Below, one piece after another: positions 33,316-40,596 of a stretch of 46,326 nucleotides of DNA (position 1 is its first letter; every line of letters starts with the position of its first letter). Source of the stretch: Hymenobacter crusticola (GTDB lineage: Bacteria > Bacteroidota > Bacteroidia > Cytophagales > Hymenobacteraceae). The position numbers were made by a program, and so were the translations under genes. The notes under the pieces were generated by a model. It saw only the letters and a list, made by a program, of their open reading frames with translations. It did not search any database and had not been told where the DNA came from. The stretch spans positions 695,750 through 742,075 of the forward strand of contig NZ_MTSE01000003.1 in NCBI RefSeq assembly GCF_002154225.1, in the 5' to 3' direction.

Positions 33316-33533
33316 AAGAAACGGTGGAGATGCAACAAATGGGCTTTCTAACTAGGTGCGACGCTTCTGGGTAGGTAAGCCGTTGATAGCCAAAAATGCT
33401 GCATTTTTAAAAACCGCGGTGCTATGCGCAGGAAATAACCTCTTAGCTAGGTTACAGCGCTCCACCTTATGCTTCCCTCCAACGCCTTGAATGGTCAAGG
33501 ATTAGTGACCCGCAGCGCTTCTCATAAGGCCAC

Positions 33534-33566
33534 GAAAAAAAGCAGGACTGGCGCGGGCCAGTCCTG
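33534..33566 (-). terminator. Terminator of the MmcQ/YjbR gene
   Basis: CAGGACTGGC and GCCAGTCCTG form a perfect 10-bp stem (33543-33552 and 33557-33566) with a 4-base loop. In the minus direction it is followed by a run of seven T (33535-33541). It starts 36 bases after the minus-strand stop at 33602. Confidence 0.88.
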
Positions 33567-33601
33567 AAGCAGTACTCTATCTATGTGCACGCAACATATT
33601 A

Positions 33602-33961
33602 CTACCCTGGCTCTTGCTCAAGTGCAGCCCGTTGGGCTTTTGGCAGCGAAGCCAGCACCAGATCGTAGGAGTGGTCAACCCACTCTTTAAGCTGCCGGTC
33701 GGTGACGCCGGTACCGATGATCACGGTGTTCCAGTGCTTCTTATTCATGTGAAAGCCCGGCAGCACGTAGTCAAACTCGTCGCGGAGTTGGGTGGCGCGC
33801 TCCGGGTCACACTTCAGGTTGACGCTTGCGTAGGTATTTACGTCGGTGAGTAAGAAGATCTTACTGCCCACCCGGAATACAAGCGTGCTTTCCCCGAAAG
33901 GCATGTCTTCGGTTACGCCAAGCTTCAGGAGGCAATAGTCGCGCAGGTCTTCGATGTTCAT
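33602..33961 (-). CDS. MmcQ/YjbR family DNA-binding protein
   Basis: A 119-residue protein from ATG 33961 (MNIEDLRDYCLLKLGVTEDMPFG). The family fold resembles a double-stranded DNA-binding CyaY-like protein. Typical blocks are the MPFGE...FRVGSKIFLLTD sandwich strand, VNLKCDPERATQLR, and MNKKHWNTV, the conserved closing motif with H-W. It is cytoplasmic; the biological role is undefined. It probably forms a short transcript closed by the hairpin at 33534. The small DUF6728-like gene lies upstream on the same strand. Confidence 0.88.
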   Translation of the reverse strand: MNIEDLRDYCLLKLGVTEDMPFGESTLVFRVGSKIFLLTDVNTYASVNLKCDPERATQLRDEFDYVLPGFHMNKKHWNTVIIGTGVTDRQLKEWVDHSYDLVLASLPKAQRAALEQEPG

Positions 33962-34032
33962 AAACAGAACGCCGACTTGCGGCCGGCGTTTTAGAAACAA
34001 GGAATAATCAATCAGAAAGCTTCAACCAGCTG

Positions 34033-34209
34033 TTAGCGCGTGAATAAGCGGTACAGCATCACCAGTAGGCACACCAGGAACATGCTCATGGAGAGCTTGT
34101 TGATGAAGTGCATGGTCCGCAGGTTGAAGTTGGTTTTGCGGTTTGGGTCGTGCTTGCGGAAGAAGTAGCCAAACACTTCACCGAGGTTAAACAGGTTGCG
34201 GCCGTTCAT
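34033..34209 (-). CDS. DUF6728-like small membrane protein
   Basis: A 58-residue protein from ATG 34209 to TAA 34033. The sequence begins MNGRNLFNLGEVFGYFFRKHDPN and continues TNFNLRTMHFINKLS, then a single membrane helix MSMFLVCLLVMLYRLF. This pattern (xLFxLGEVFGYFFRKxDPN, FNLRTMHxINK, hydrophobic tail) is what I recall for DUF6728, found widely in Bacteroidetes. Likely an inner-membrane microprotein with a cytoplasmic N-terminus. Function unknown. Coding is supported by conserved-looking sequence over the whole length. Confidence 0.75.
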   Translation of the reverse strand: MNGRNLFNLGEVFGYFFRKHDPNRKTNFNLRTMHFINKLSMSMFLVCLLVMLYRLFTR

Positions 34210-34481
34210 GTCAGTTGACTTTTAGTACGCATTTATAACACCAGCAAGGTCGGAAAGATTTGCTGGAAAGCTAAATAGATCACCGAATTTAGCTATTACT
34301 ATTAGCTAATTTTAGCTGAAGCGAGCAAGCTCCGCCTCCTTATTGCCAGCAGAAGCTGAGGTGGTTCAGCTGAAGCTAAGAAACGAAAGCTGGCTACTCA
34401 TCCAACGACTGAAACCACCCCAACCCCTGCTTGCACTAAGGAAGAGAGCTTAGCTTCTAGCCTCGACCTAGCTTTTTATTG

Positions 34482-36248
34482 CTAGTTGTACAACGCCTCA
34501 ATACGCGGCAAGTTATTGGCGGTCACCACTTTGCGCTTCACCTTCATTGTTGGGGTCAGCTCACCGGTTTCGATGCTCCAAAGATTCGGCAGTAGCACTA
34601 CCTTTTTAACCTGTTCCCACGTGGCGAAGCTGGCATTGTACTGCTGCACCAGCCCCTCGTATAGCTTCTGTACTTGCGCGTGCGCCGTCAGGGCCGCGTC
34701 GGAAAGGTTGGTGGGCAGGCCGTGGCTTTCGGCCCAGGCGCGCAGCTCGGCAAAGGCCGGCACTAGCAGCGCCGACGCAAACTTCTGGTTTTCCCCCACC
34801 ACCATCACCTGCTCAATCAGCGGCGACTCCGAGAGCTTCGATTCAATGACTTGCGGGGCGATATACTTGCCATTCGACGTCTTAAACATCTCCTTTTTGC
34901 GGTCGGTAATTTTCAGGAAGCGCCCTTCCACAAACTCACCGATGTCGCCGGTATGGAACCAGCCCTCGGCGTCGATGGCTTCGGCCGTAAGGTCGGGGCG
35001 ATTATAGTAGCCTTTCATCACCGAGGCCGAGCGGGTCAGAATTTCGCCGTCGGGGGCAATCTGCACTTCCACGTGGGGCAGCACCGGGCCTACGGTGCCG
35101 ATGTAGTTGTTCTCCGGCTCAGGGCGACAAGCAGCAATAACGGGCGAGGTTTCGGTGAGGCCGTAGCCTTCCATCACCCGAATGCCCGCCGCCCAGAATA
35201 CCCGCGCCAAGCGTGGTTGCAGCGCCCCGCCCCCCGATACAATGAACTCTACTTTACCGCCCATCGCCTCGCGCCACTTGCTGAAGATGAGCTTATTGGC
35301 AAGCGCGAGCTGTTTGTTATAGAAGAAACCTAGGTCCTTCTGCGTGTCGTATTTCAACCCTAGGTTTAAGGCCCAGAAAAACAGGCTTTTCTTCACGCCG
35401 GTCAGCTTCGAGCCCGTAGCCACGATCTTGTCGTAGATCTTCTCCAGCAGGCGCGGCACGGTGGTAAATACCTGCGGCTGCACTTCGCGCAAGTTGTCGG
35501 CGATGCGCTCCACGCTCTCGGCATAGTAGATTGAGAAGCCTAGGATGAGGTAGAGAAAGGTAGCAGTGCGCTCAAACACGTGCGACAAGGGCAAGAAGCT
35601 CAGTGCCTTCGATTGCGCCGGCAACGGCAGATAGCTGGTTAGGTCGCGGCAGTTGCTGAGCACATTGTCGTGCGACAGCATCACGCCCTTGGGGCGGCCC
35701 GTGGTGCCGGAGGTGTAGATGAGCGTGAGCAGATCATCGGGCTGCACGGCAGCCTTTTCCGCTTCCAGCTCTTCCAAGCTACCTAGCTTACCCATTGACA
35801 ACAGTTCGCCGAAGTGACGGGTGCCCACTATCTTTTCGAAGGTGAAGACGTGCTCGGGCGCTTCGGGGAGCTCCTCGGTGGCCTTGTGCACGCGCGCCAG
35901 CAGCTTCTGATCAGACACCAGCACCACTTTCACCCCTGCGTCGGTGAAGATGTGGCGGTAGTCATCCACCGTGATAGTGGGGTACATGGGCACGCTCACG
36001 GCGCCGAGCTGCGCAATGCCAAAATCGGCCAGCATCCACTCGGGGCGGTTGGCGGAGATAATCGCCACCTTGTCGCCAGCCTCTACGCCGAGCTGGCGCA
36101 GACCTAGGCTCACGAGGTTGGCTTGCTCCTGTACCTGCTGGGCGCTTAGCGGCTGCCACTTACCGTTTGTTTTGGCTACTAAGCAGTTAGCTTGCGGGGC
36201 GCGGGTGGTGAGGTGCGTCAGTATGTCGAACGTGCGACGAATTTCCAT
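34482..36248 (-). CDS. Long-chain fatty acid-CoA ligase (AMP-forming)
   Basis: A 588-residue ANL-superfamily enzyme from ATG 36248 (MEIRRTFDILTHL). It activates fatty acids with ATP and CoA through an acyl-adenylate. The P-loop is LIYTSGTTGRPKGVML (near residue 180); the second core motif is GYGLTETSPV; the hinge region GWFHTGDIGEF and the catalytic-Lys region KMFKTSNGKYIAP are present (EMFKTSNGKYI). It is of the LACS/FAA1-like type common in Bacteroidetes, usually membrane-associated. The last gene of its run; downstream minus-strand genes are separated by 272 bases rich in AGCT. Confidence 0.93.
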   Translation of the reverse strand: MEIRRTFDILTHLTTRAPQANCLVAKTNGKWQPLSAQQVQEQANLVSLGLRQLGVEAGDKVAIISANRPEWMLADFGIAQLGAVSVPMYPTITVDDYRHIFTDAGVKVVLVSDQKLLARVHKATEELPEAPEHVFTFEKIVGTRHFGELLSMGKLGSLEELEAEKAAVQPDDLLTLIYTSGTTGRPKGVMLSHDNVLSNCRDLTSYLPLPAQSKALSFLPLSHVFERTATFLYLILGFSIYYAESVERIADNLREVQPQVFTTVPRLLEKIYDKIVATGSKLTGVKKSLFFWALNLGLKYDTQKDLGFFYNKQLALANKLIFSKWREAMGGKVEFIVSGGGALQPRLARVFWAAGIRVMEGYGLTETSPVIAACRPEPENNYIGTVGPVLPHVEVQIAPDGEILTRSASVMKGYYNRPDLTAEAIDAEGWFHTGDIGEFVEGRFLKITDRKKEMFKTSNGKYIAPQVIESKLSESPLIEQVMVVGENQKFASALLVPAFAELRAWAESHGLPTNLSDAALTAHAQVQKLYEGLVQQYNASFATWEQVKKVVLLPNLWSIETGELTPTMKVKRKVVTANNLPRIEALYN

Positions 36249-36556
36249 GGGTGGTACGAGCAAAACAAAAGCGAAAGACCGGCTCACAGCCGCTTCCAAG
36301 AGTACAAATTTACTTTCTGTCTCCTTCCTCTCGGATGGTAGCCCATAATTTTAATGATATTCCAGCCGCCGCGAGGGTAGCCACACTGGACTTGGCGGCA
36401 CAATTTGTTGAGATGTTTGCGTCGGCTTTTCGCCCCAACCTTGTTCTAACCAAAGTAAGCAGTAGCCGTTAACGTGTTTAGATGAATAATAGATGAAGTT
36501 GATTAGCCGATCTACGCTTCCGCTTAACCCATCTTATCCAAACCGTTTACCTGCCT
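36249..36556. other. Divergent promoter region, no gene
   Basis: The 308 bases between the divergent acyl-CoA ligase and sorbosone-dehydrogenase-like genes contain only a 45-codon frame (36335-36472) with no recognisable sequence. AT-rich stretches near 36470-36560 could hold a promoter, but I see no exact -7 box. Confidence 0.4.
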
Positions 36557-37777
36557 ATGAAAACCTGGACGAAACTTACCCTAGCCTTACTATTGTCGCT
36601 GGGCGGCCTGACTGCCTGCGACAAAGACAGCGACGAGGACGACTTTGAAACCGTCATTCCCGAAACGGATGAAACGCCTACGTCGGCCCAGATCAAAGGC
36701 TACGTCTTCTATCCGGCTCTCACGTCGGCCACCACAACCAACGTGGAGCAGTTGAAAGTACCCGCGGGCTTCGCGGTGAATAAGTTTGCGGAAGGCATTG
36801 GTAAACCGCGTATTATGGCCGTAACCAGCGCCGGTCATGTGTACGTTTCGGATCGGGATGCGGGCACGGTGACTCTGTTGCAGGACACCAACAACGACGG
36901 TGTGGCAGAACGCAAGCAGGTAGTGGCGACGATTAAGCAGGCCCACGGCCTAGCTGTGCAAGGCAGCAAGCTTTACATTGTAGCGGTGAAGGAGTTGTAT
37001 GTAGCCGACATCAACATGGATGGCACCCTGAGTGCCCCGCGTCAGCTGCTCAATGACCTCCCAGACGGCGGCCAGCACCCCAACCGCACCCTAGCCTTCG
37101 GCCCCGACGGACAGCTTTACCTGTCGGTGGGCAGCACCTGCAACTCCTGCCCCGAGCCCAACCCCGAGCTAGCTACCATGCTGGTCGCTAACCCCGACGG
37201 CTCTGGTCGGCGCATTTTTGCCAAAGGGCTGCGCAATACCATCGGCTTTGGCTGGCACCCCCAAACGCGAGAATTCTGGGGCATGGACCACGGCATTGAC
37301 TGGCTTGGCGACGACGAGCAAAAAGAGGAGCTAAACAAAATCACGCAGGGTGCCGACTACGGTTGGCCCTACATCTACGGCGAGGGTAAGTATAACCCCG
37401 GCGACCGGCCCGACAACATGACGTACGCGGAATACGCGGCCAAAACCACCAAACCTACCTTAACCTACCAAGCTCACTCTGCCCCCATGGCCATGGTCTT
37501 CTACACGGCCTCCCAATTCCCGGCTGAGTATCAGAACGATGCCTTTGTGGCCATGCGTGGTTCCTGGAACCGCAGCAAACCCTCGGGCTACAAAGTGGTG
37601 CGCGTGCACTTCGAAAACGGGCAGCCAGTTCGTTTCGATGATTTTCTGACGGGTTTTTTGGTGAACAATGACCGCTCCCACTTCGCCCGCTTAGTCGGGC
37701 TGGCCGTGAACCGCGACGGTTCGCTGCTCGTGTCGGATGATACCAACGGCGTGATCTACCGGGTGGCGCGGCAGTAA
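36557..37777 (+). CDS. Sorbosone dehydrogenase-like PQQ beta-propeller lipoprotein
   Basis: A 406-residue lipoprotein. The signal ends in the lipobox GLTAC (Cys near residue 21), followed by an acidic DKDSDEDD linker. The remainder is the six-bladed propeller of soluble PQQ-dependent sugar dehydrogenases, here like L-sorbosone dehydrogenase: VPAGFAVNKFAEG, VYVSDRDAGTVTLLQDTNNDGVAE, LAFGPDGQLYLSVGSTCNSCPE, TIGFGWHPQTREFWGMDHGIDWLGDD, and DYGWPYIYGEG. The H-x-x-D and CNSC features are family-typical. It is expected to oxidise sugars or aldehydes in the periplasm with PQQ. No PQQ-synthesis genes adjoin; the substrate is unknown. Confidence 0.88.
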   Translation: MKTWTKLTLALLLSLGGLTACDKDSDEDDFETVIPETDETPTSAQIKGYVFYPALTSATTTNVEQLKVPAGFAVNKFAEGIGKPRIMAVTSAGHVYVSDRDAGTVTLLQDTNNDGVAERKQVVATIKQAHGLAVQGSKLYIVAVKELYVADINMDGTLSAPRQLLNDLPDGGQHPNRTLAFGPDGQLYLSVGSTCNSCPEPNPELATMLVANPDGSGRRIFAKGLRNTIGFGWHPQTREFWGMDHGIDWLGDDEQKEELNKITQGADYGWPYIYGEGKYNPGDRPDNMTYAEYAAKTTKPTLTYQAHSAPMAMVFYTASQFPAEYQNDAFVAMRGSWNRSKPSGYKVVRVHFENGQPVRFDDFLTGFLVNNDRSHFARLVGLAVNRDGSLLVSDDTNGVIYRVARQ

Positions 37778-37807
37778 CCTGTCGCCCTGTTCTTGTCACT
37801 CTACTGC

Positions 37808-37837
37808 AAAGCGGAGGCCTAATGGCTTCCGCTTTTT
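37808..37837 (+). terminator. Terminator of the sorbosone dehydrogenase-like gene
   Basis: AAAGCGGAGGCC pairs with GGCTTCCGCTTT around the loop TAAT with one internal mismatch, followed by further T. It lies 30 bases after the stop. Confidence 0.82.
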
Positions 37838-37883
37838 GCATTATACTTGTTTGCCGCTAGCCTCCGGCGCCACACCTAGGTCT

Positions 37884-38339
37884 ATGAAAAAACTCCTGCT
37901 TGTGCTTGTTCCATGCAGTGCCGCATTTGCCCAGCAGCCAGCCTCTCCCCGCGAAACCGAAGCAGTTAAGAAGACGGTCACGACGTTCTTCGATGGCATG
38001 CGGCGCGGCGACAGTACATTGGTACGCAGTACCCTAGCTCCGGGGGTGGTCTTGCACACCATCAGCAACCGCAACGGTACCACGCAACTCGGCGTCGAGC
38101 AGACCTACGCCTTCCTGAAAGCCGTCGGTACGCCGCACGCGGAGGTGTGGGACGAGCGCATCACCTTCGAGCGGGTGCTCCTCGACGCCAACCTAGCCAG
38201 CGTCTGGACGCCCTACCAGTTCTACCTAGGCAGCAAGTTCAGCCACTGCGGCTACAACTCTTTTCAGCTGGTGAAGTATCCCGACGGCTGGAAAATCGCC
38301 CACATCATCGACACGCGACGCAAAGAGAAGTGCCAGTAA
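37884..38339 (+). CDS. Exported SnoaL-like (NTF2-fold) protein
   Basis: A 151-residue protein from ATG 37884, which gives a signal peptide (MKKLLLVLVPCSAAFA, cleaved after AFA). The mature part is an NTF2-like cone fold of the SnoaL/DUF4440 sort: VKKTVTTFFDGMRRGDSTLVRSTLAPG, GVEQTYAFLKAVG, the strand ASVWTPYQFYLGSKFSHCGYNSFQLVKYPDGWKIAHIIDTR. Proteins of this fold bind small hydrophobic ligands or serve as scaffolds. Many Bacteroidetes export one. It is preceded by a terminator, so it has its own promoter. No partner is evident. Confidence 0.83.
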   Translation: MKKLLLVLVPCSAAFAQQPASPRETEAVKKTVTTFFDGMRRGDSTLVRSTLAPGVVLHTISNRNGTTQLGVEQTYAFLKAVGTPHAEVWDERITFERVLLDANLASVWTPYQFYLGSKFSHCGYNSFQLVKYPDGWKIAHIIDTRRKEKCQ

Positions 38340-38351
38340 CGCGAAGCTAGC

Positions 38352-38672
38352 TCAGAAAAGCGGTATGCGCTTTAAGGGCGAGTAATCTGTTTTCCAGCTA
38401 TCTAGCTCATAGAGCGCACCTTCTTGGTCGAGATAAAGCGACACTAATACCGGCACACCATCCTCGTCCAGGAACTGGGTTTCTGCTATTTTTCGCCCTA
38501 AGCGCCGACCTTCCTTGTCGCTCACAAACCGTAAGCTGCCCATACCGCCATCGGCTAGGTCGTGCACCTCAGTGGTAGGCAGCCACGTAAGAAACTTCTC
38601 CGCAGCCGGGTTTTCGCGCAGCACAAAGAGCACTAAGCTTAGCTCTGGCAGTGTCAGCAAGCGCCCTTTCAT
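38352..38672 (-). CDS. DUF6984-like small protein
   Basis: A 106-residue protein from ATG 38672; a longer open frame to 38723 has no good start. Visible features are MKGRLLTLPELSLVLFVL, then VHDLADGGMGSLRFVSD, and then ETQFLDEDGVPVLVSLYLDQEGALYELDSWKTDYSPL. The GGMGSLxF and F-L-D-x-D-G-V-P-V...LYELDxWKxDxSPL sequence resembles DUF6984, a small family found beside toxin-immunity loci and elsewhere; the assignment is from memory. The gene follows the oxidoreductase on the same strand by 51 bases and may share its transcript. Confidence 0.65.
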   Translation of the reverse strand: MKGRLLTLPELSLVLFVLRENPAAEKFLTWLPTTEVHDLADGGMGSLRFVSDKEGRRLGRKIAETQFLDEDGVPVLVSLYLDQEGALYELDSWKTDYSPLKRIPLF

Positions 38673-38723
38673 ACTAATCTTCACTCCATAACAGCTACCA
38701 CTTGGGCTAGGTACCTCAGGCAC

Positions 38724-39386
38724 CTAGCCTTTGGCCAGCGTCACAATATCTGGTACCTCGAGCACCGGCTTTGGGTAGCCTTTGCGCGCGGCATTGATCA
38801 TGGCCAACCCTAGCTCTTGCAGCGTAGATACGTATTGCGGCGTGACTTTGCGAAGGATCGGGTACAGCCAGTTGATGTACTTATACATGGGCAGCACGTT
38901 CTTTAGGCCCGGCGTCGCCTTCATAAAACCGGGTCGGAACATGTAGGCCTGGCGAAAACCTAGCTCCAGCAACTTGTTCTCCGTCTGGCCTTTCACGCGG
39001 GCCCACATGCTGCGACCGTGCCCCGTACTATCGGTGCCAGCGCCCGACACGTAGCAGAACGTGAGGTCGGGGTTGCGGGGTAGCAGCGTTTCGGCAAAGT
39101 GCAGGGTGAGGTCGTAAGTCAGGCGACGGTACTCCGGCTGCTTCATGCCCACCGACGACACACCTAGGCAGAAAAAGCAGGCGTCATAGCCGGTAAGTTG
39201 ATCCTGAATCGGTGTCAGATTCTGGAAATCAGCGTGCACGATTTCGCGCAGCTTCGGGTGTGTCACGCCGCTCGGCTTGCGGCTAATGGCTAGCACCTGC
39301 TCCACCTCGGGGTGGTTCAGGCATTCGTGCAGCACTCCCTCTCCCACCATACCGGTCGCGCCGGTTACAATAGCTTTGATCTTCAT
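38724..39386 (-). CDS. NAD(P)-binding Rossmann oxidoreductase
   Basis: A 220-residue protein of the atypical short-chain dehydrogenase/NmrA-like group. The Rossmann motif is VTGATGMVGEGV (residues 7-18, GxxGxxG). FFCLGVSSVG and CYVSGAGTDSTGHGRSMWARVKGQTENKLLELGF follow, in which Ser and Lys of the SDR active site could be S-G-A and K. The C-terminal part, including MFRPGFMKATPG, matches the HTATIP2/NAD-dependent epimerase-like proteins often annotated as NAD(P)H-binding. It is cytoplasmic; the substrate is unknown. It follows an AT-rich island. Confidence 0.82.
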   Translation of the reverse strand: MKIKAIVTGATGMVGEGVLHECLNHPEVEQVLAISRKPSGVTHPKLREIVHADFQNLTPIQDQLTGYDACFFCLGVSSVGMKQPEYRRLTYDLTLHFAETLLPRNPDLTFCYVSGAGTDSTGHGRSMWARVKGQTENKLLELGFRQAYMFRPGFMKATPGLKNVLPMYKYINWLYPILRKVTPQYVSTLQELGLAMINAARKGYPKPVLEVPDIVTLAKG

Positions 39387-39411
39387 AGTTTGGTAGACGG
39401 ATGAGAGGCGG

Positions 39412-39723
39412 TTATGTTTTAACTTCTACGTCTCTACTATCTATAACTTGAAGGGTAAACTTTGCACAGTTTATCATCAGTATACCTAAATGGTCAATAT
39501 CTAATGACAGGTACAAGTTCCTTATCTCAGACTTAGGTTTATCACAGTACTTCAACCCCTCTATCCGGTAGCCTAGCTCTCTGCGTTTTCTTTTACTAAA
39601 GGTAGCATCAGTTCTCTTTGGGTATCGCTCAACTTCTTTAATATTCCTAATACCTAAAATAGTCAGTTGCCGCCAAATAATGCTTGTACTATCTACTATC
39701 TTCTCCCAAACTATCACCACCAA
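39412..39723 (-). CDS. AT-rich hypothetical protein, 5' end unclear
   Basis: A frame of 103 codons from GTG 39723. The protein-like frame continues upstream to about 39810 (TILQQFDFDPTRGRLVV), where there is no ATG, GTG or TTG before in-frame stops, so either a rare start is used or the gene has lost its 5' end. The sequence is basic in the middle (FSKRKRRELGYRI) and has no known motif. Low GC and neighbours of the same kind suggest an acquired island. Function unknown. Confidence 0.45.
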   Translation of the reverse strand: MVVIVWEKIVDSTSIIWRQLTILGIRNIKEVERYPKRTDATFSKRKRRELGYRIEGLKYCDKPKSEIRNLYLSLDIDHLGILMINCAKFTLQVIDSRDVEVKT

Positions 39724-39842
39724 ACGACCACGTGTAGGATCGAAATCGAATTGTTGAAGAATAGTATCATGTAAGCTATAGGATATGGCAGGTATACTTA
39801 AAGCAAAAATGAACTGTTTTTATTACTTAACAAGCATTTCTT

Positions 39843-40190
39843 TTAATTGCCATCTAGCTCTCTTACATATACTCTAATTAAACCATCAACAATAATATAA
39901 TTCACATCTATTTTCTCCAAAGCAGAAGACAAACTAACTTGATGATTAACGATTCTAGGCTTTACTAATCTTCCGACATGCTCTATTTGGACCGGATCAA
40001 TATCAAACCATTCTACTTCGCTAATATGAACTGGACCATTGATTTCGATGTAGTTTAAACTTGGAAATCCTATTTCTTTTTTTCAAGATTCAGGCTCCGA
40101 ATCATAAATTGTTTTAAGCCTACTAAAGCACTTTGCTTCAAAGACTAAGCTACTTATTTTCTTTAGTATATCAATTGCTCTAGCTTCCAT
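39843..40190 (-). pseudogene. AT-rich hypothetical gene with in-frame TGA
   Basis: A 116-codon minus-strand frame from ATG 40190 to TAA 39843 interrupted only by TGA at 40083-40085 (codon 36). On both sides the sequence is protein-like: before it, IDILKKISSLVFEAKCFSRLK; after it, EIGFPSLNYIEINGPVHISEVEWFDIDP, then SSALEKIDVNYIIVDGLIRVYVREL. A TGG-to-TGA change would explain the break, as Trp fits the SEPES-W-KKEIG context. I do not recognise the family. The downstream part alone lacks a good start, so it is probably a recent pseudogene. Confidence 0.65.
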
Positions 40191-40219
40191 ATTTTCTACA
40201 TATCAATCAACAATTTGCC

Positions 40220-40528
40220 CTAATCACCAAAGGCCAGCACTCCTGATTTCGCATCAATAGCCTTTTGCAGAATAGTAGAAAACGCCTTCTCTTCTTTCTG
40301 TAAAGTTGCTGATTTGGGCCTCTGTTGTAACTTCAAAAATATACGAGCCACAATCTCGCTTCCCCAACGAAAGTCGCTGTAATAATCAAACCAAGAGTCA
40401 ATTATACTCTCACTCCGTAATTGATAAAATAATTCATCCTCAATACCTCCGATATGCTCTAGTTTAGAGTTTCGGTTTGGCTTAGGTTGACTGTCATCAA
40501 TTAGAAAGAAGTCTAACATATTATACAT
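40220..40528 (-). CDS. AT-rich hypothetical protein
   Basis: A protein of about 102 residues. ATG 40528 (or 40519, MLDFFLIDD) is preferred to the more upstream ATG at 40540, which lies inside the ispG terminator stem. The sequence is MLDFFLIDDSQPKP, then LEHIGGIEDELFYQL, SIIDSWFDYYSDFRWG, and a helix ending EEKAFSTILQKAIDAKSGVLAFGD. No signal or membrane segment. Size and context (three small AT-rich genes in a row) recall immunity-gene arrays, but I cannot name the family. It heads the island immediately after ispG and may have its own promoter. Confidence 0.55.
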   Translation of the reverse strand: MYNMLDFFLIDDSQPKPNRNSKLEHIGGIEDELFYQLRSESIIDSWFDYYSDFRWGSEIVARIFLKLQQRPKSATLQKEEKAFSTILQKAIDAKSGVLAFGD

Positions 40529-40538
40529 TTGACAAAGC

Positions 40539-40580
40539 AAAGAAATGGGATTGAACTGTGATGTTCAATCCCATTTCTTT
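40539..40580 (-). terminator. 18-bp perfect hairpin terminator of ispG
   Basis: Arms 40539-40556 and 40563-40580 are perfect inverted copies with the loop TGTGAT. In the minus direction it starts 17 bases after the ispG stop at 40597. The outer part AAAGAAAT/ATTTCTTT adds the T-rich tail within the stem. Confidence 0.85.
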
Positions 40581-40596
40581 ATCTTCTTCAAGATAG

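Noticed and set aside
34210..34481. AGCT-rich stretch considered as a structured regulatory element
   Set aside because: Inverted matches are short and broken; frequent AGCT words alone do not make a convincing fold.
36335..36472. 45-codon plus-strand frame upstream of the sorbosone dehydrogenase-like gene
   Set aside because: No recognisable sequence, no promoter box, and it lies in a divergent promoter region.
40083..40085. In-frame TGA considered as selenocysteine or programmed readthrough
   Set aside because: No SECIS-like hairpin evident directly after it, no selenoprotein family resemblance, and Trp fits the context.
39412..40540. AT-rich island considered as an insertion sequence
   Set aside because: No transposase-like protein and no terminal inverted repeats beyond the ispG terminator hairpin.
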